From positions 62,001 to 126,000 of the forward strand of contig NZ_RHHM01000010.1 in NCBI RefSeq assembly GCF_003846135.1: a stretch of DNA of 64,000 bases, written 5' to 3'. The translations under genes and the position numbers were made by a program. Below the pieces are notes generated by a model that saw only the letters and a list, made by a program, of their open reading frames with translations, did not search any database and was not told the DNA's origin. This stretch comes from Erwinia psidii (GTDB lineage Bacteria > Pseudomonadota > Gammaproteobacteria > Enterobacterales > Enterobacteriaceae). Of this stretch, positions 1-9,797 are shown piece by piece (position 1 is the stretch's first letter; the number at the start of each line of letters is the position of its first letter).

Positions 1-325
1 GCAGGCTTACCAGGGCGGCGGTCGGCAGATGGATAAAGACCTGATGCAGCAGTTGAAGCAGAGTGTGCTTGGCGATTTCGCACCGGATCTGACGCTCTAC
101 CTCGACGTAACGCCAGAAATTGGTTTACAGCGAGCCAGGTCGCGGGGTGAACTGGATCGTATTGAACGCGAGTCGCTGGCCTTTTTCACCCGAACGCGGG
201 AACGCTATCTGGCGCTGGCGGCCACGGATGCGCGGATCAGAACGATTGATGCCACTCAGCCCATCGATCGGGTTTCTGCGGCTATCGCAGATACCGTGCG
301 GCAGTGGTTGTGGGAACAGCAGTGA
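1..325 (+). CDS. tmk: Thymidylate kinase, C-terminal part (5' truncated by window edge)
   Basis: Last 107 codons of dTMP kinase, which phosphorylates dTMP to dTDP in the cytoplasm for DNA synthesis. The frame is open from base 2. The piece shows the family's [10 protein letters not shown] strand followed by the LID-region motif SRGELDRIE, and ends in the TIDATQP strand and terminal helix, closely matching enterobacterial Tmk. The stop codon TGA (323-325) overlaps the GTG start of holB, so the two are translationally coupled, as in E. coli. The N-terminal P-loop lies outside the window. Confidence 0.95.
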   Translation, partial: QAYQGGGRQMDKDLMQQLKQSVLGDFAPDLTLYLDVTPEIGLQRARSRGELDRIERESLAFFTRTRERYLALAATDARIRTIDATQPIDRVSAAIADTVRQWLWEQQ

Positions 326-1308
326 ACTGGTATCCGTGGCTGAATCAGCCCTACCGAGAGATTATCACGCAGCACCAGGCAGGACGTGCTCATCATGCCC
401 TGTTGCTGCATGGCCTGCATGGCCTTGGGGAGACATCTCTGGTCTGGGGTATTGGCCGCTGGCTGATGTGCCAACAGCGGGATGGTCTGAAAAGCTGCGG
501 TAAATGCCACGCCTGTCAACTGATGCAGGCAAACACACACCCTGACTGGTATCAGCTCAACGTGGAGAAAGGCAAAAGTTCACTGGGCATTGATGCGATT
601 CGTGCCGTGACAGAAAAACTTTATCATCACGCACAGCAGGGCGGCGCTAAAATCGTCTCTTTGCCAGACGCGTCATGGCTGACTGAAGCTGCCGCCAATG
701 CGTTACTGAAAACGCTGGAAGAACCACCGAAAAACTGCTGGTTTCTGTTTTTCTGCGAGCAACCTTCCCGGTTGCCCGCAACCCTGCGTAGTCGCTGTTT
801 CCGTTACCCTCTCGCGGTGCCGGATGAAAGACAAAGCCTGGGGTGGCTTCAGAAACAGATTTCCGTCTCGGAGCCAGATGCCATCACGGCTCTGCGTTTA
901 AGCGGTGGCGCACCGGTGGCCGCCCAATCATTATTAGAGGAAGCAAGCTGGTCAGCCCGCCAGGCATTCTGCCGTGTGCTGCCATCGGCGTTGCGCGGAG
1001 ATATCCTTGCCCTTAATAGCGTGCTTAATCATGACGATGTGCTACAGCGTACCGGCTGGCTTTGTGCATTGCTGGTGGATGCGCTTAAATGGCAACAGGG
1101 CGGTGGCCAGTTTATTTCCAATGTCGATCAGCAGGCGCTGGTGGCTGATATAGCGATGCTGGTATCCGCCAGCGTGCTGGATGAAAGCATCCGGTTGTGG
1201 ATGTACTGTCGTGAACGGCTCAGCGTGGTTGCCATTAACCGGGAACTGATACTGACCGACCAGCTACTGAGTTGGGAGCAGATACTGCATTCTCCGCTGG
1301 CCTGTTAA
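322..1308 (+). CDS. holB: DNA polymerase III subunit delta prime
   Basis: 328-residue delta prime subunit of the clamp-loader complex that opens the beta clamp. It begins [14 protein letters not shown], aligning with E. coli HolB (MRWYPWL), so the GTG at 322 is preferred over the GTG at 304. The zinc-module cysteines are visible ([14 protein letters not shown]), as is the AAA+ sensor region LLKTLEEPP and SRC motif TLRSRC. There is no Walker A lysine, as expected for delta prime. The start overlaps the tmk stop by 4 bases. Confidence 0.95.
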   Translation: MNWYPWLNQPYREIITQHQAGRAHHALLLHGLHGLGETSLVWGIGRWLMCQQRDGLKSCGKCHACQLMQANTHPDWYQLNVEKGKSSLGIDAIRAVTEKLYHHAQQGGAKIVSLPDASWLTEAAANALLKTLEEPPKNCWFLFFCEQPSRLPATLRSRCFRYPLAVPDERQSLGWLQKQISVSEPDAITALRLSGGAPVAAQSLLEEASWSARQAFCRVLPSALRGDILALNSVLNHDDVLQRTGWLCALLVDALKWQQGGGQFISNVDQQALVADIAMLVSASVLDESIRLWMYCRERLSVVAINRELILTDQLLSWEQILHSPLAC

Positions 1309-1327
1309 CCAAATTAGAGACTTATTT

Positions 1328-2119
1328 ATGTTTTTAGTGGATTCTCATTGCCATCTTGATGGTCTTGATTATGAAAACCTGCATCAGGATGTCAGTGATG
1401 TGCTGGCGAAAGCCGCAGCACGGGATGTCAAATTTATGCTGGCGGTGGCCACCACGCTGCCAGGTTATCTGGCCATGACCGGGCTGATCGGCGAGCGTGC
1501 CAACGTGGCTTATTCCTGCGGTGTCCATCCACTGAATCAGGATCAACCGTATGATTTTGCTGAACTACGTCGTCTGGCAGCCGACGAGCGCGTAGTGGCG
1601 ATGGGCGAAACAGGGCTTGATTATTACTATCAGAAGGAAACCAAAGCGCAACAGCAGGCTTCCTTTCGTGAACATATTCGTATTGGTCGTGACCTGAATA
1701 AACCGGTGATCGTTCATACCCGTGATGCACGCGAGGATACGCTGGCGATCCTGAAAGAGGAACAGGTCGAAGACTGTGGCGGCGTCCTGCACTGTTTTAC
1801 TGAAGATCGTGAAACCGCGAAGAAATTGCTCGACAGGGGAATGTATATCTCCTTTTCCGGTATTCTTACCTTTCGCAATGCGGACAGTATCCGTGACGCA
1901 GCACGTTATGTGCCGCTGGATCGCATTCTGGTGGAAACCGATTCGCCTTATCTGGCGCCTGTACCGCATCGCGGCAAGGAAAACCAACCTGCTTACACCC
2001 GCGATGTGGCGGAATATCTGGCGGTGCTGAAAGGGATAAATGTTGAGCAACTGGCCGGTGCTACCACAGAAAACTTCTCTCGTCTTTTTCATGTGCCGCT
2101 TTCGTCCCTGACCGAGTAA
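1328..2119 (+). CDS. ycfH: TatD-family metal-dependent hydrolase YcfH
   Basis: 263 residues, the usual size for TatD-type DNases and metallohydrolases of the TIM-barrel amidohydrolase fold. Metal-binding motifs are clear: DSHCHLD near the N-terminus, GETGLDYYY with the bridging Glu, then PVIVHTRDA, LHCFTE and the late ETDSPYL aspartate. It follows holB by 19 bases and probably belongs to the tmk-holB transcription unit. The in vivo substrate of YcfH is not established; 3'-5' DNase activity is known for the related TatD. Confidence 0.93.
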   Translation: MFLVDSHCHLDGLDYENLHQDVSDVLAKAAARDVKFMLAVATTLPGYLAMTGLIGERANVAYSCGVHPLNQDQPYDFAELRRLAADERVVAMGETGLDYYYQKETKAQQQASFREHIRIGRDLNKPVIVHTRDAREDTLAILKEEQVEDCGGVLHCFTEDRETAKKLLDRGMYISFSGILTFRNADSIRDAARYVPLDRILVETDSPYLAPVPHRGKENQPAYTRDVAEYLAVLKGINVEQLAGATTENFSRLFHVPLSSLTE

Positions 2120-2160
2120 AGACTTTATTTTTTAGCTCGTAATTAACTCGCCACAGACGT

Positions 2161-2196
2161 AAAGTACACCGCCCGAAACCGGGCGGTGTACTTTTT
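2161..2196 (+). terminator. Rho-independent terminator after ycfH
   Basis: A perfect 15-bp stem (2161-2175 with 2180-2194), loop AAAC, followed by a short T run on the plus strand. The A run on the left arm would also serve minus-strand transcripts. It separates the tmk-holB-ycfH unit from the ptsG promoter. Confidence 0.9.
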
Positions 2197-2260
2197 AATG
2201 GCCAATATAAATTTCCATGAAAAGCCAAATAACAGCACGATATTCTGATGTTTAACGAAA

Positions 2261-2276
2261 CGTGACAGTCATCAAA
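2261..2276 (+). promoter_or_regulatory. Possible CRP site upstream of ptsG
   Basis: CGTGA-N6-TCAAA resembles the CRP consensus TGTGA-N6-TCACA, about 30 bases upstream of the Mlc-type operator. In E. coli ptsG is CRP-activated from this neighbourhood. One half-site is good and the other weak. Confidence 0.4.
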
Positions 2277-2291
2277 CAAATATTTTGTGAT

Positions 2292-2315
2292 TTATTTTAC
2301 TGTTCGTAATAAATA
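2292..2315 (+). promoter_or_regulatory. Mlc operator overlapping the ptsG promoter
   Basis: The inverted halves TTATTTTAC and GTAATAAATA match the Mlc-binding site of E. coli ptsG in sequence and placement, shortly before the transcribed leader. Mlc represses ptsG until it is sequestered by dephosphorylated PtsG. Seen by eye; binding is inferred from similarity. Confidence 0.75.
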
Positions 2316-2378
2316 CCGAGAGCGCTTAAACGCTCCAGCATAACGGGTTCTCCCCTCGTTATGGCGCGCAACGCGCGT

Positions 2379-2405
2379 AAAAAAAAAAGCACCTTTACTC
2401 AGGAG
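2379..2405 (+). promoter_or_regulatory. SgrS small-RNA target and ribosome-binding site of ptsG
   Basis: The leader has an A run, AAAGCACC, then ACTCAGGAG just before the ATG. This is the block that in E. coli ptsG mRNA pairs with the small RNA SgrS during glucose-phosphate stress. AGGAG (2401-2405) is also the Shine-Dalgarno, so pairing would block translation. Two small hairpins lie upstream in the leader (2319-2335 and 2340-2362). Confidence 0.8.
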
Positions 2406-2414
2406 TTTAACACT

Positions 2415-3848
2415 ATGTTCAAAAATGCTTTTGCTAATCTGCAAAAGGTCGGCAAATCGCTAATGCTGCCGGTTTCGGTTCTGCCGATAGCCGGTATTTT
2501 GCTGGGCGTCGGTTCGGCAAATTTCAGTTGGTTACCCACTGTTGTTTCTCATGTGATGGCAGAAGCGGGAGGATCCGTTTTTGCCAATATGCCATTGATC
2601 TTTGCCATCGGTGTGGCATTGGGTTTTACCAATAATGATGGTGTTTCTGCGCTGGCAGCGGTCGTGGCATACGGCATTATGGTGAAAACCATGGCGGTGG
2701 TTGCGCCGCTGGTGTTACACCTGCCCGCCGCCGAAATCGAGGTGAAGCATCTGGCTGATACCGGGGTGCTGGGGGGGATCATTGCAGGTTCCATCGCTGC
2801 CTGGATGTTTAATCGCTTCTACCGCATACAGCTGCCGGAGTATCTTGGCTTCTTCGCCGGTAAACGCTTCGTGCCGATTATTTCCGGTTTTACCGCGATT
2901 TTTATTGGGGTGGTACTCTCTTTCATCTGGCCTCCGGTAGGAACTGCAATCCAGGACTTTTCGCAATGGGCCGCTTACCAGAATCCGGTACTGGCATTCG
3001 GCCTGTATGGGGTGGTTGAGCGTTCACTGGTGCCGTTTGGTCTGCACCATATCTGGAACGTACCTTTCCAGATGCAGATTGGCGAATTTACCAATGCAGC
3101 CGGTCAGGTATTCCACGGTGATATTCCCCGTTATATGGCGGGTGATCCAACGGCGGGCAAACTCTCCGGGGGCTTCCTGTTCAAAATGTATGGACTGCCT
3201 GCGGCAGCGATTGCTATCTGGCATTCTGCTAAACCAGAAAACAGAGCGAAAGTGGGCGGGATCATGATCTCCGCAGCGCTGACTTCGTTTCTCACCGGCA
3301 TTACCGAGCCGATTGAATTCTCCTTCATGTTTGTGGCGCCCATTCTGTACGGCATTCACATTCTGCTGGCCGGCCTGGCTTTCCCCATCTGTATCCTGCT
3401 TGGGATGCGCGATGGTACGAGTTTCTCACATGGCCTGATCGATTTCGTGGTGCTGAGCGGTAACAGCAGTAAAATCTGGCTGTTCCCGATCGTGGGTATC
3501 GTTTACGGTCTGGTTTACTACACCGTGTTCCGGTTACTTATCGCCAAACTGAATCTTAAAACGCCAGGCCGTGAAGAAAGCGGTGCCGAGCAGTCATCCG
3601 CGAACGCCAGCGAAATGGCTGGTAGTCTGGTCAGCGCCTTTGGGGGTAAAGAAAACATCACTAACCTTGATGCCTGCATTACCCGTCTGCGTGTCAGCGT
3701 GGCAGATGTGTCAAAAGTTGACCAGGCCGGACTGAAAAAGCTGGGGGCAGCAGGCGTGGTGATTGCTGGTTCAGGTGTTCAGGCTATTTTTGGGACTAAA
3801 TCAGATAACCTGAAAACCGACATGGATGATTATATCCGCAAGATGTAA
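2415..3848 (+). CDS. ptsG: Glucose-specific PTS permease IICB
   Basis: 477 residues, identical in length to E. coli PtsG. It imports glucose across the inner membrane while phosphorylating it. The N-terminal IIC domain has many hydrophobic segments and the [10 protein letters not shown] substrate motif. After a polar linker (around residues 385-405) the C-terminal IIB domain carries the phosphorylated cysteine in [10 protein letters not shown]. The ATG at 2415 has a strong AGGAG; the longer in-frame ATG at 2361 lies inside the conserved leader and is rejected. fhuE, which follows ptsG in E. coli, is absent here. Confidence 0.97.
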   Translation: MFKNAFANLQKVGKSLMLPVSVLPIAGILLGVGSANFSWLPTVVSHVMAEAGGSVFANMPLIFAIGVALGFTNNDGVSALAAVVAYGIMVKTMAVVAPLVLHLPAAEIEVKHLADTGVLGGIIAGSIAAWMFNRFYRIQLPEYLGFFAGKRFVPIISGFTAIFIGVVLSFIWPPVGTAIQDFSQWAAYQNPVLAFGLYGVVERSLVPFGLHHIWNVPFQMQIGEFTNAAGQVFHGDIPRYMAGDPTAGKLSGGFLFKMYGLPAAAIAIWHSAKPENRAKVGGIMISAALTSFLTGITEPIEFSFMFVAPILYGIHILLAGLAFPICILLGMRDGTSFSHGLIDFVVLSGNSSKIWLFPIVGIVYGLVYYTVFRLLIAKLNLKTPGREESGAEQSSANASEMAGSLVSAFGGKENITNLDACITRLRVSVADVSKVDQAGLKKLGAAGVVIAGSGVQAIFGTKSDNLKTDMDDYIRKM

Positions 3849-3896
3849 ACCGCTGAGGCAGTAAACAGGGGAGGTAGCTTCCCGGTGCCTGGTAAT

Positions 3897-3926
3897 AAAG
3901 TCCTGGTCGCATGGCCGGGACTTTTT
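3897..3926 (+). terminator. Rho-independent terminator after ptsG
   Basis: Inverted repeat AAAGTCCTGG / CCGGGACTTT with a short loop, ending in TTTTT. It lies 48 bases after the ptsG stop. Confidence 0.88.
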
Positions 3927-4033
3927 GTATCCAGGGGGTGGGCAGCGAAAAGAAAAATCGCCGGAAGGTTGAAAGAAAACAAATATCTCGCTCATACTGC
4001 GGTAAATTAATTTGCCTCTGAAGGAAAGGTGTA

Positions 4034-4384
4034 ATGGCTGAAGAAACCATTTTCAGTAAGATTATCCGCCGTGAAATCCCGGCTGACATCCTGTACCAGG
4101 ACGAACTGGTGACCGCGTTCCGTGATATCTCCCCGCAAGCGCCCACGCATATTTTGGTGGTGCCAAATATTCTTATTCCTACCGCCAACGACACGGTGCC
4201 AGGCCATGAAGCGGCACTGGGTCGGATGATGGTGGTGGCGGCAAAAATCGCTAAGCAGGAAGGCATTGCTAAAGAAGGCTATCGTCTGATTATGAACTGC
4301 AACCAGCATGGGGGGCAGGAAGTGTATCATATTCACCTGCATCTGGTGGGTGGTCGCCCTCTGGGGCCGATGCTGGTTCGCTGA
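4034..4384 (+). CDS. hinT: Purine nucleoside phosphoramidase HinT
   Basis: 116-residue HIT-family protein that hydrolyses adenosine 5'-phosphoramidates and aminoacyl-adenylates. The histidine triad HIHLHLVGG sits near the C-terminus, preceded by the conserved NxxQHGGQ stretch; the N-terminal [13 protein letters not shown] is typical of the family. A GGAAAGG Shine-Dalgarno precedes ATG 4034. It heads a tightly spaced operon hinT-ycfL-lpoB-thiK-nagZ-ycfP, the same order as in E. coli. Confidence 0.96.
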   Translation: MAEETIFSKIIRREIPADILYQDELVTAFRDISPQAPTHILVVPNILIPTANDTVPGHEAALGRMMVVAAKIAKQEGIAKEGYRLIMNCNQHGGQEVYHIHLHLVGGRPLGPMLVR

Positions 4385-4386
4385 AG

Positions 4387-4776
4387 ATGAAGCCAATTAT
4401 CATGATGATGCGCACTATATTCAGCGCGCTGGTGCTGCTGGCAATGCTCAGTGGATGCAGTAATGACCATACCGCCATCAATACATCCCAGTCGCTGGTA
4501 ATGGCGTCGCCGGTTCTGTCGGCCGGTCTTACCACGGGTGAGCCGGTAATATCAGAACGTAACGGACAACAACGGGCGTCAACCGTGGTGATTAATCAGC
4601 AGGAACAGACGGTTAGCGTTCATTACCGTTTCTACTGGTATGATGACAGGGGGCTTGAAATCCTGCCTTTTGAGCAGCCGCGGACGGTTAGCGTTCCACC
4701 ACACGGCAAAGTTGAAATATCATCGCAAACGGGTAACCTGACGGCAAGTAAGGTCCGCTTGCACCTGTATCTTTAG
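4387..4776 (+). CDS. ycfL: YcfL family lipoprotein (DUF1425)
   Basis: 129 residues with a type II signal peptide and lipobox LSGC (Cys24), so a predicted lipoprotein. The mature domain (VVINQQEQTVSVHYRFYWYD) is the DUF1425/YcfL immunoglobulin-like fold. It starts 3 bases after the hinT stop. Function is unknown; genetic neighbourhood with lpoB suggests an envelope role. Several Met codons close together make the exact start (4387 or 4402-4408) uncertain. Confidence 0.88.
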   Translation: MKPIIMMMRTIFSALVLLAMLSGCSNDHTAINTSQSLVMASPVLSAGLTTGEPVISERNGQQRASTVVINQQEQTVSVHYRFYWYDDRGLEILPFEQPRTVSVPPHGKVEISSQTGNLTASKVRLHLYL

Positions 4777-4787
4777 GAGATCCCTGC

Positions 4788-5381
4788 ATGGAAAGGAAGA
4801 GTAAACTTTCTGGCGTCATGTTGCTGGCGCTGGTTCTGAGTGGTTGTGTTAATACGCCACAACAACAGCCTGTAAAAACCTCACCGGCTGAGCCGGCCCA
4901 GCCCGCTCAACCGCAGAAGGCTCCTCCTGTACAGCCGGGGGAGACGGTGCCGCAACCACCTAAAATGCAGACCATCAACTGGGATGCCAGCGTTACGCCG
5001 TTGGTGGCTCAGATGCTGAAAGCTGATGGCGTCACGCCGGGTAGTGTTTTGCTGGTGGACAGTGTGAAGAACAGCACCAATGGTAGCCTGCAGCGTTCGA
5101 AAGCAACCGCTGCTCTGAACAACGCACTGCAGAATAATAGCCAGTTTACCCTGGTGAAACCGGAGCAGTTAGCGACCGCCAGGCAAACGCTGGGGCTTTC
5201 CGCAGGCGACAGCCTGGGATCGCCCAGTAAAGCGGTTGGTCTGGCCCGTTATGTTGGGGCGCAGTATGTGCTTTACAGCAACGTCCAGGGTGATGTGAAA
5301 TCACCCATGTTACAAATGCAGCTGATGCTGGTGCAGACCGGTGAACTGATCTGGTCAGGCAGTGGTCTCGTACAGCACTGA
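4788..5381 (+). CDS. lpoB: Outer-membrane lipoprotein activator of PBP1B, LpoB
   Basis: 197 residues. The lipobox LSGC (Cys20) anchors it in the outer membrane. A disordered Pro/Gln-rich linker (about 24-60) spans the periplasm, and the globular C-terminal domain (LVDSVKNSTNG, LGLSAGDSLGSPSKAVGLAR, LMLVQTGELIWSG) contacts and activates the peptidoglycan synthase PBP1B. Slightly shorter than E. coli LpoB (213 residues), mostly in the linker. GGAG precedes ATG 4788. Its 3' end overlaps the thiK start by 20 bases. Confidence 0.95.
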   Translation: MERKSKLSGVMLLALVLSGCVNTPQQQPVKTSPAEPAQPAQPQKAPPVQPGETVPQPPKMQTINWDASVTPLVAQMLKADGVTPGSVLLVDSVKNSTNGSLQRSKATAALNNALQNNSQFTLVKPEQLATARQTLGLSAGDSLGSPSKAVGLARYVGAQYVLYSNVQGDVKSPMLQMQLMLVQTGELIWSGSGLVQH

Positions 5382-6210
5382 TCTTTCGCTTGAGCGGCTT
5401 ATTGCACAACAGTTTCCGGCGGAAAAAACCGCCGGTTCTTTTTTTCCACTGCAGGGATTATCGGGTAACAGCAGGAAAATAGTCCTGGAAAACGCCACGC
5501 TGGTGGCCCGTCATCAACACCCGGACCGGATGCTGCCTGGGGTGGATCGCCGCCGGGAATATACTCTGTTACGAAAGCTTTCTGTCTCCGGGCTGGCACC
5601 TGATGTGCTGGGCTGTGCTGATGGCTGGTTGTTACTAACCTGGCAGCCCGGAGAGGTGCTGTCAGCGGATAATTTTGCGCACTATCTGCTGCCGGTAACC
5701 GAGTGCATTGCGTTGCTACACCGACAGAGGTTAAGTGGTTATCGCCTGCACATGCTCAGATTGCTGGAGCAATACTGGCAGATTAGCCAGCCGCACAGGC
5801 GACACTGTGGCTGGCTGAAAGCATTACGCCGGTTACAGCGTCAGGGGGAGCCTAAGCCTCTGCGTTTGGGGCTGCTGCATATGGATATTCATGCCGGTAA
5901 TACTGTCCGGGGCGCTGACGGGATAAAATTCATTGACTGGGAGTATGCCAGCGATGGTGATGTTGCGCTGGAACTGGCCGCGGTGGTGATGAGCAATACG
6001 CTCTCTGCCCGCCAGGCGCAGAGACTGACTGAGGATTACGCCCGCCTGCAGAACATGGATGTCAGGGCGTTGCGTAGTCAAATGCGCCGCTGGCAGCCCT
6101 GGCTCAATTTGCTGGTCGCCAGCTGGTATGAAATGCGCTTTCAGCAAAGCGCTGAGATGGTTTTTAAAACGCTGGCAGCAGAGAGCTGGCAACGTGTGTT
6201 TTCAGAATAA
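5362..6210 (+). CDS. thiK: Thiamine kinase ThiK
   Basis: 282 residues of the aminoglycoside phosphotransferase/choline-kinase fold, converting thiamine to thiamine phosphate in salvage. The catalytic loop LLHMDIHAGN and the metal-binding FIDWEYAS are present (about residues 171-198). The N-terminal half is diverged from E. coli ThiK, but the RRW-PWL tail matches. The GTG start at 5362 overlaps lpoB; internal starts would cut into the N-terminal lobe, so this one is kept with some uncertainty. Confidence 0.9.
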   Translation: MVSYSTDLSLERLIAQQFPAEKTAGSFFPLQGLSGNSRKIVLENATLVARHQHPDRMLPGVDRRREYTLLRKLSVSGLAPDVLGCADGWLLLTWQPGEVLSADNFAHYLLPVTECIALLHRQRLSGYRLHMLRLLEQYWQISQPHRRHCGWLKALRRLQRQGEPKPLRLGLLHMDIHAGNTVRGADGIKFIDWEYASDGDVALELAAVVMSNTLSARQAQRLTEDYARLQNMDVRALRSQMRRWQPWLNLLVASWYEMRFQQSAEMVFKTLAAESWQRVFSE

Positions 6211-6219
6211 GAGGTGTTT

Positions 6220-7242
6220 GTGGGACCGGTAATGTTAGATGTGCACGGCTACGAGCTGGATGCGGAAGAACGTGAAATTTTACAGCATCCGCTGGTGGGT
6301 GGGCTGATCCTTTTCAGCCGTAATTATCATCATCCTGAGCAGCTTGCTGAACTGGTCAGACAGATCCGTGATGCCTCACGGCACCGTCTGGTGGTGGCGG
6401 TGGATCAGGAAGGGGGACGCGTGCAACGTTTCCGTGAAGGCTTCACCTGTCTTCCTGCCATGCAGGCCTTCGCGGCGCTGAACGGCGAAGCAGAGGCGGC
6501 GGCGCTGGCACGGCAGGCGGGCTGGCTGATGGCGGCAGAAATGCTGGCGATGGATATTGATATCAGCTTTGCACCCGTGCTGGATATTGGTCATCACAGT
6601 GCCGCAATCGGTGAGCGCAGTTTTCACCAGGACCCGGATGTGGCGTTGAAAATGGCGCGCGAGTTTATCCGTGGTATGCATGAGGTCGGAATGAAGGCCA
6701 CCGGTAAGCATTTCCCCGGTCACGGTGCGGTCAGCGCGGACTCTCATAAGGAGACGCCGCGGGACACGCGCAGCGAACAGGAAATTCGACAGCATGATAT
6801 GGCTATTTTCAAACAGCTGATTAGTGAAAAAGCGCTGGATGCAGTAATGCCAGCGCATGTTATCTACACTCAGGTTGATGATAATCCGGCCAGCGGCTCG
6901 TCCCACTGGCTGAAAAACATACTGCGAAAAGAGCTGGGCTTTGAGGGGGTTATCTTTTCTGATGACCTGTCAATGGAAGGGGCGGCAATCATGGGGAGCT
7001 ATGCCGAACGTGGACAGATATCCCTGGACGCTGGCTGCGATATGATTCTGGTATGCAATAACCGCCAGGGTGCGGTCAGTCTGCTGGATAATCTGTCACC
7101 GATCAATGCAGAGCGGGTCACCAGCCTGTATCATCGCCGATCGTTTACCCGCCAGCAGTTGCTGGCATCCCCTCGCTGGAAAGACGCTAACCGGGCGCTT
7201 ACCGCGTTGCATTCACGCTGGCAGGAGCACAGGAGCAACTGA
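6220..7242 (+). CDS. nagZ: Beta-N-acetylhexosaminidase NagZ
   Basis: 340-residue cytoplasmic GH3 glucosaminidase that removes GlcNAc from anhydro-muropeptides in cell-wall recycling. The GH3 loop [14 protein letters not shown] carries the His-Asp dyad and SDDLSMEGA carries the nucleophile Asp. The GTG at 6220 gives [17 protein letters not shown] in register with E. coli NagZ (MGPVMLD) and is about 7 bases from AAGAGG; the GTG at 6214 sits too close to that Shine-Dalgarno. Confidence 0.96.
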   Translation: MGPVMLDVHGYELDAEEREILQHPLVGGLILFSRNYHHPEQLAELVRQIRDASRHRLVVAVDQEGGRVQRFREGFTCLPAMQAFAALNGEAEAAALARQAGWLMAAEMLAMDIDISFAPVLDIGHHSAAIGERSFHQDPDVALKMAREFIRGMHEVGMKATGKHFPGHGAVSADSHKETPRDTRSEQEIRQHDMAIFKQLISEKALDAVMPAHVIYTQVDDNPASGSSHWLKNILRKELGFEGVIFSDDLSMEGAAIMGSYAERGQISLDAGCDMILVCNNRQGAVSLLDNLSPINAERVTSLYHRRSFTRQQLLASPRWKDANRALTALHSRWQEHRSN

Positions 7243-7268
7243 TCGGCGACAAGCTGAAGAGGATAGCA

Positions 7269-7814
7269 ATGATAATCTATCTGCATGGTTTTGATTCAAA
7301 CAGCCCTGGCAACCATGAAAAGGTGTTGCAATTGCAGTTTATCGATCCTGATGTACGGTTGCTCAGTTACAGCACGCTCCATCCGAAGCATGATATGCAG
7401 CATTTATTAAAGGAAACTGACAGGGTCCTGCGTGGCAGTGAGGATGACTGTCCACTGATTTGTGGCGTCGGGCTGGGGGGATTCTGGGCCGAGCGGATTG
7501 GCTTCCTCTGCAGCATTCCACAGGTTATTTTTAATCCTAACCTCTGGCCGCAGGAAAACATGTCGGGAAAAGTTGACAGGCCGGAAGAGTATGTTGACAT
7601 TGCCACCAAATGCATCAGTAATTTCCGCGAGAAAAACCGCGATCGCTGCCTGGTGGTACTCTCCCGTCATGACGACATCCTGGACAATCAGCGTTCCGCC
7701 CAGGCCTTACAGCCATACTATCCGATTATCTGGGATGAGGTTGAGGGACATAAATTCAAAAATATATCTCCTCATTTACAGCGTATTAAAACCTTCAAGT
7801 CACCACGTTTGTAA
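7269..7814 (+). CDS. ycfP: YcfP family alpha/beta-hydrolase-like protein
   Basis: 181 residues, full length for YcfP (UPF0227). It starts [18 protein letters not shown], and [13 protein letters not shown] takes the place of the usual nucleophile-elbow GxSxG (here GVGLGG, no serine), as in other YcfP proteins. Late SRHDDILDN and GHKF resemble the acid and His loops of the alpha/beta-hydrolase fold. Function unknown. It closes the hinT operon, 26 bases after nagZ, with GAAGAGG upstream. Confidence 0.92.
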   Translation: MIIYLHGFDSNSPGNHEKVLQLQFIDPDVRLLSYSTLHPKHDMQHLLKETDRVLRGSEDDCPLICGVGLGGFWAERIGFLCSIPQVIFNPNLWPQENMSGKVDRPEEYVDIATKCISNFREKNRDRCLVVLSRHDDILDNQRSAQALQPYYPIIWDEVEGHKFKNISPHLQRIKTFKSPRL

Positions 7815-8206
7815 ACAAAGACCCTATCCACCTCTTATCATTAATAGCCTGAATTCAGTCTGCTTAATGCTGATTTCAGGCCGGTATTGCCTTGTTTATT
7901 TGTCAGCGGTGCAGGCAGGTGACTTTATTTAATAAAAAGATTATTAAATAAAATTAATTAATAAATTCATTTGCAGGGAATTATTCCGGGTAAAAAAATG
8001 CTTAATAACATTATAAAGTATCGGGAATAAAAGGCGTTTTATTCAGACACGACCTGAAAAAGTTGACCTGTATCAATTTTTTCAGGACTGCCGAATTTCC
8101 TCATGTTATCCTGCCATCAGACAGTAATTACTACGCCAACCCTATGTTAATTAAGGATATTAACTTAACTTTTAATTAACGATTGGTTTACATTTTGAGG
8201 GGTCAT
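7815..8206. other. ycfP-ndh intergenic region
   Basis: 392 bases without a convincing gene. It holds a 12-bp imperfect inverted repeat at 7847-7858/7870-7881 (hairpin without a T run), an AT-rich middle part, and the FNR-type palindrome of ndh at 8053-8086. Confidence 0.7.
8063..8076 (+). promoter_or_regulatory. FNR-type site upstream of ndh
   Basis: TTGACCTGTATCAA differs by one base from the FNR consensus TTGAT-N4-ATCAA. It is centred in a longer near-perfect palindrome (CCTGAAAAA ... TTTTTTCAGG, 8053-8086). E. coli ndh is repressed by FNR without oxygen, so the site fits its gene. Confidence 0.75.
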
Positions 8207-9511
8207 TTGACTAAAGCCATGAAAAAAATTGTTATTATTGGCGGAGGCGCCGGTGGACTTGAACTGGCAACACAGCTGGGTCATAAATTAGGCCGCAGAA
8301 AAAAAGCGGAAATCATTCTGGTGGATCGTAATCACAGCCACCTGTGGAAACCGTTATTACATGAAGTTGCCACCGGTTCGCTGGATGAGGGAATTGATGC
8401 ACTGAGCTATCTGGCTCATGCACGGAACCATCATTTTCAGTTCCAGCTGGGGACGCTGACTGATATCGATCGCGAAAGCAAAAAATTACAGCTGGCCGAA
8501 ATCCGTGATGCCGGAGGCGATGTGCTGGTGCCCGCCCGTGAACTGGAGTATGACACGCTGGTTATGGCGTTAGGCAGTACCTCGAATGACTTTGGTACAC
8601 CGGGGGTGAAGGAGCACTGTATTTTTCTCGACAATCCACATCAGGCGCGTCGTTTCCATAATGAAATGCTTAACCTGTTCCTGAAGTTTTCTGCCAGCGC
8701 GGGCACACAGGAAAAAGTTAATATCGCTATCGTGGGTGGAGGGGCAACCGGCGTTGAGCTTTCCGCTGAACTGCACAATGCGGTGAAACAGCTGCACAGC
8801 TATGGTTATAAAGGGCTGGATAACAAGGCGCTGAACGTTACGTTGGTGGAGGCCGGTGAGCGTATTCTGCCAGCCCTGCCGCCACGTATCTCCAGTGCGG
8901 CGCATCAGGAGCTGACCAAGCTTGGCGTGCGGGTATTGACTCAGACCATGGTCACCAGCGCGGATGACAACGGTCTCAATACGAAATCCGGCGAGTTTAT
9001 TGACGCTGATTTGATGGTCTGGGCTGCCGGAATCAAAGCACCGGACTTTATGAAAGAGATCGGCGGACTGGAAACCAACCGTATTAATCAGCTGGTGGTA
9101 CAGCCGACGCTACAGACGACCAGGGATGCTGATATTTACGCCATTGGCGACTGTGCTTCCTGTCCGCTGCCCGCCGGAGGATTTGTGCCACCGCGCGCCC
9201 AGTCTGCCCACCAGATGGCGACCCTGGTGCTGAATAATATTCTCGCAGAGATGAAAGGGCACAAGATGAAATCCTACGTTTACCGGGATCATGGCTCGCT
9301 GGTATCACTTTCCCGTTTCAGTACCGTGGGGAGTCTGATGGGCAATCTGATGCGAGGCTCAATGATGGTTGAGGGGCGAATTGCCCGCATGGTGTATATA
9401 TCATTGTACCGTATGCATCAGGTTGCCCTGCATGGGTACTTTAAAACCGGCCTGATGATGCTGGTGGGTAGCCTTAACCGTGTGATCCGTCCCCGTCTGA
9501 AACTGCACTGA
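8207..9511 (+). CDS. ndh: NADH dehydrogenase II (NADH:quinone oxidoreductase)
   Basis: 434 residues, exactly the E. coli length. A membrane-associated, non-proton-pumping flavoprotein feeding electrons from NADH to quinone in aerobic respiration. The FAD-binding [10 protein letters not shown] is at the N-terminus, the NADH-binding [13 protein letters not shown] in the middle, and IYAIGDCAS later. The TTG at 8207 gives MTKAMKKIV aligned with E. coli MTTPLKKIV, with GAGGGG just upstream; ATG 8219 is a possible shorter start. FNR-type site upstream. Confidence 0.95.
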   Translation: MTKAMKKIVIIGGGAGGLELATQLGHKLGRRKKAEIILVDRNHSHLWKPLLHEVATGSLDEGIDALSYLAHARNHHFQFQLGTLTDIDRESKKLQLAEIRDAGGDVLVPARELEYDTLVMALGSTSNDFGTPGVKEHCIFLDNPHQARRFHNEMLNLFLKFSASAGTQEKVNIAIVGGGATGVELSAELHNAVKQLHSYGYKGLDNKALNVTLVEAGERILPALPPRISSAAHQELTKLGVRVLTQTMVTSADDNGLNTKSGEFIDADLMVWAAGIKAPDFMKEIGGLETNRINQLVVQPTLQTTRDADIYAIGDCASCPLPAGGFVPPRAQSAHQMATLVLNNILAEMKGHKMKSYVYRDHGSLVSLSRFSTVGSLMGNLMRGSMMVEGRIARMVYISLYRMHQVALHGYFKTGLMMLVGSLNRVIRPRLKLH

Positions 9512-9554
9512 ATCTATTAACTCCTGATAAGCCGTGAAGACTGTGTAAACCTGG

Positions 9555-9579
9555 CTTATGTTGTCGCTGACAACATAAG
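9555..9579. repeat. Perfect 11-bp inverted repeat after ndh
   Basis: CTTATGTTGTC-GCT-GACAACATAAG. It lies 43 bases after the ndh stop and lacks a clear T run, so it could be a weak terminator, an mRNA 3'-end stabiliser or an operator. Confidence 0.6.
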
Positions 9580-9797
9580 TCACTTTCTGTTAGCGGTTAC
9601 CTGCCAGGAAGACTCTTAAAGACAGAGGGTTATTACTGTTAATACGCATTTCTTCCTGTTTTCTTATTGTCACATTTGACCTCTCTGCGCAAAATTCAAC
9701 GCAACCAGATACGGCGCTTCACGCACGCCAGGTAACAGTCTCCGCACAGTAACCAGCCGGGACTCTGATGCGTGATAACAATTTCGGAGGTCATCCT

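Noticed and set aside
2361-2414. Longer PtsG start at ATG 2361
   Set aside because: The added residues fall in the conserved regulatory leader (SgrS site and Shine-Dalgarno); ATG 2415 gives the exact E. coli length.
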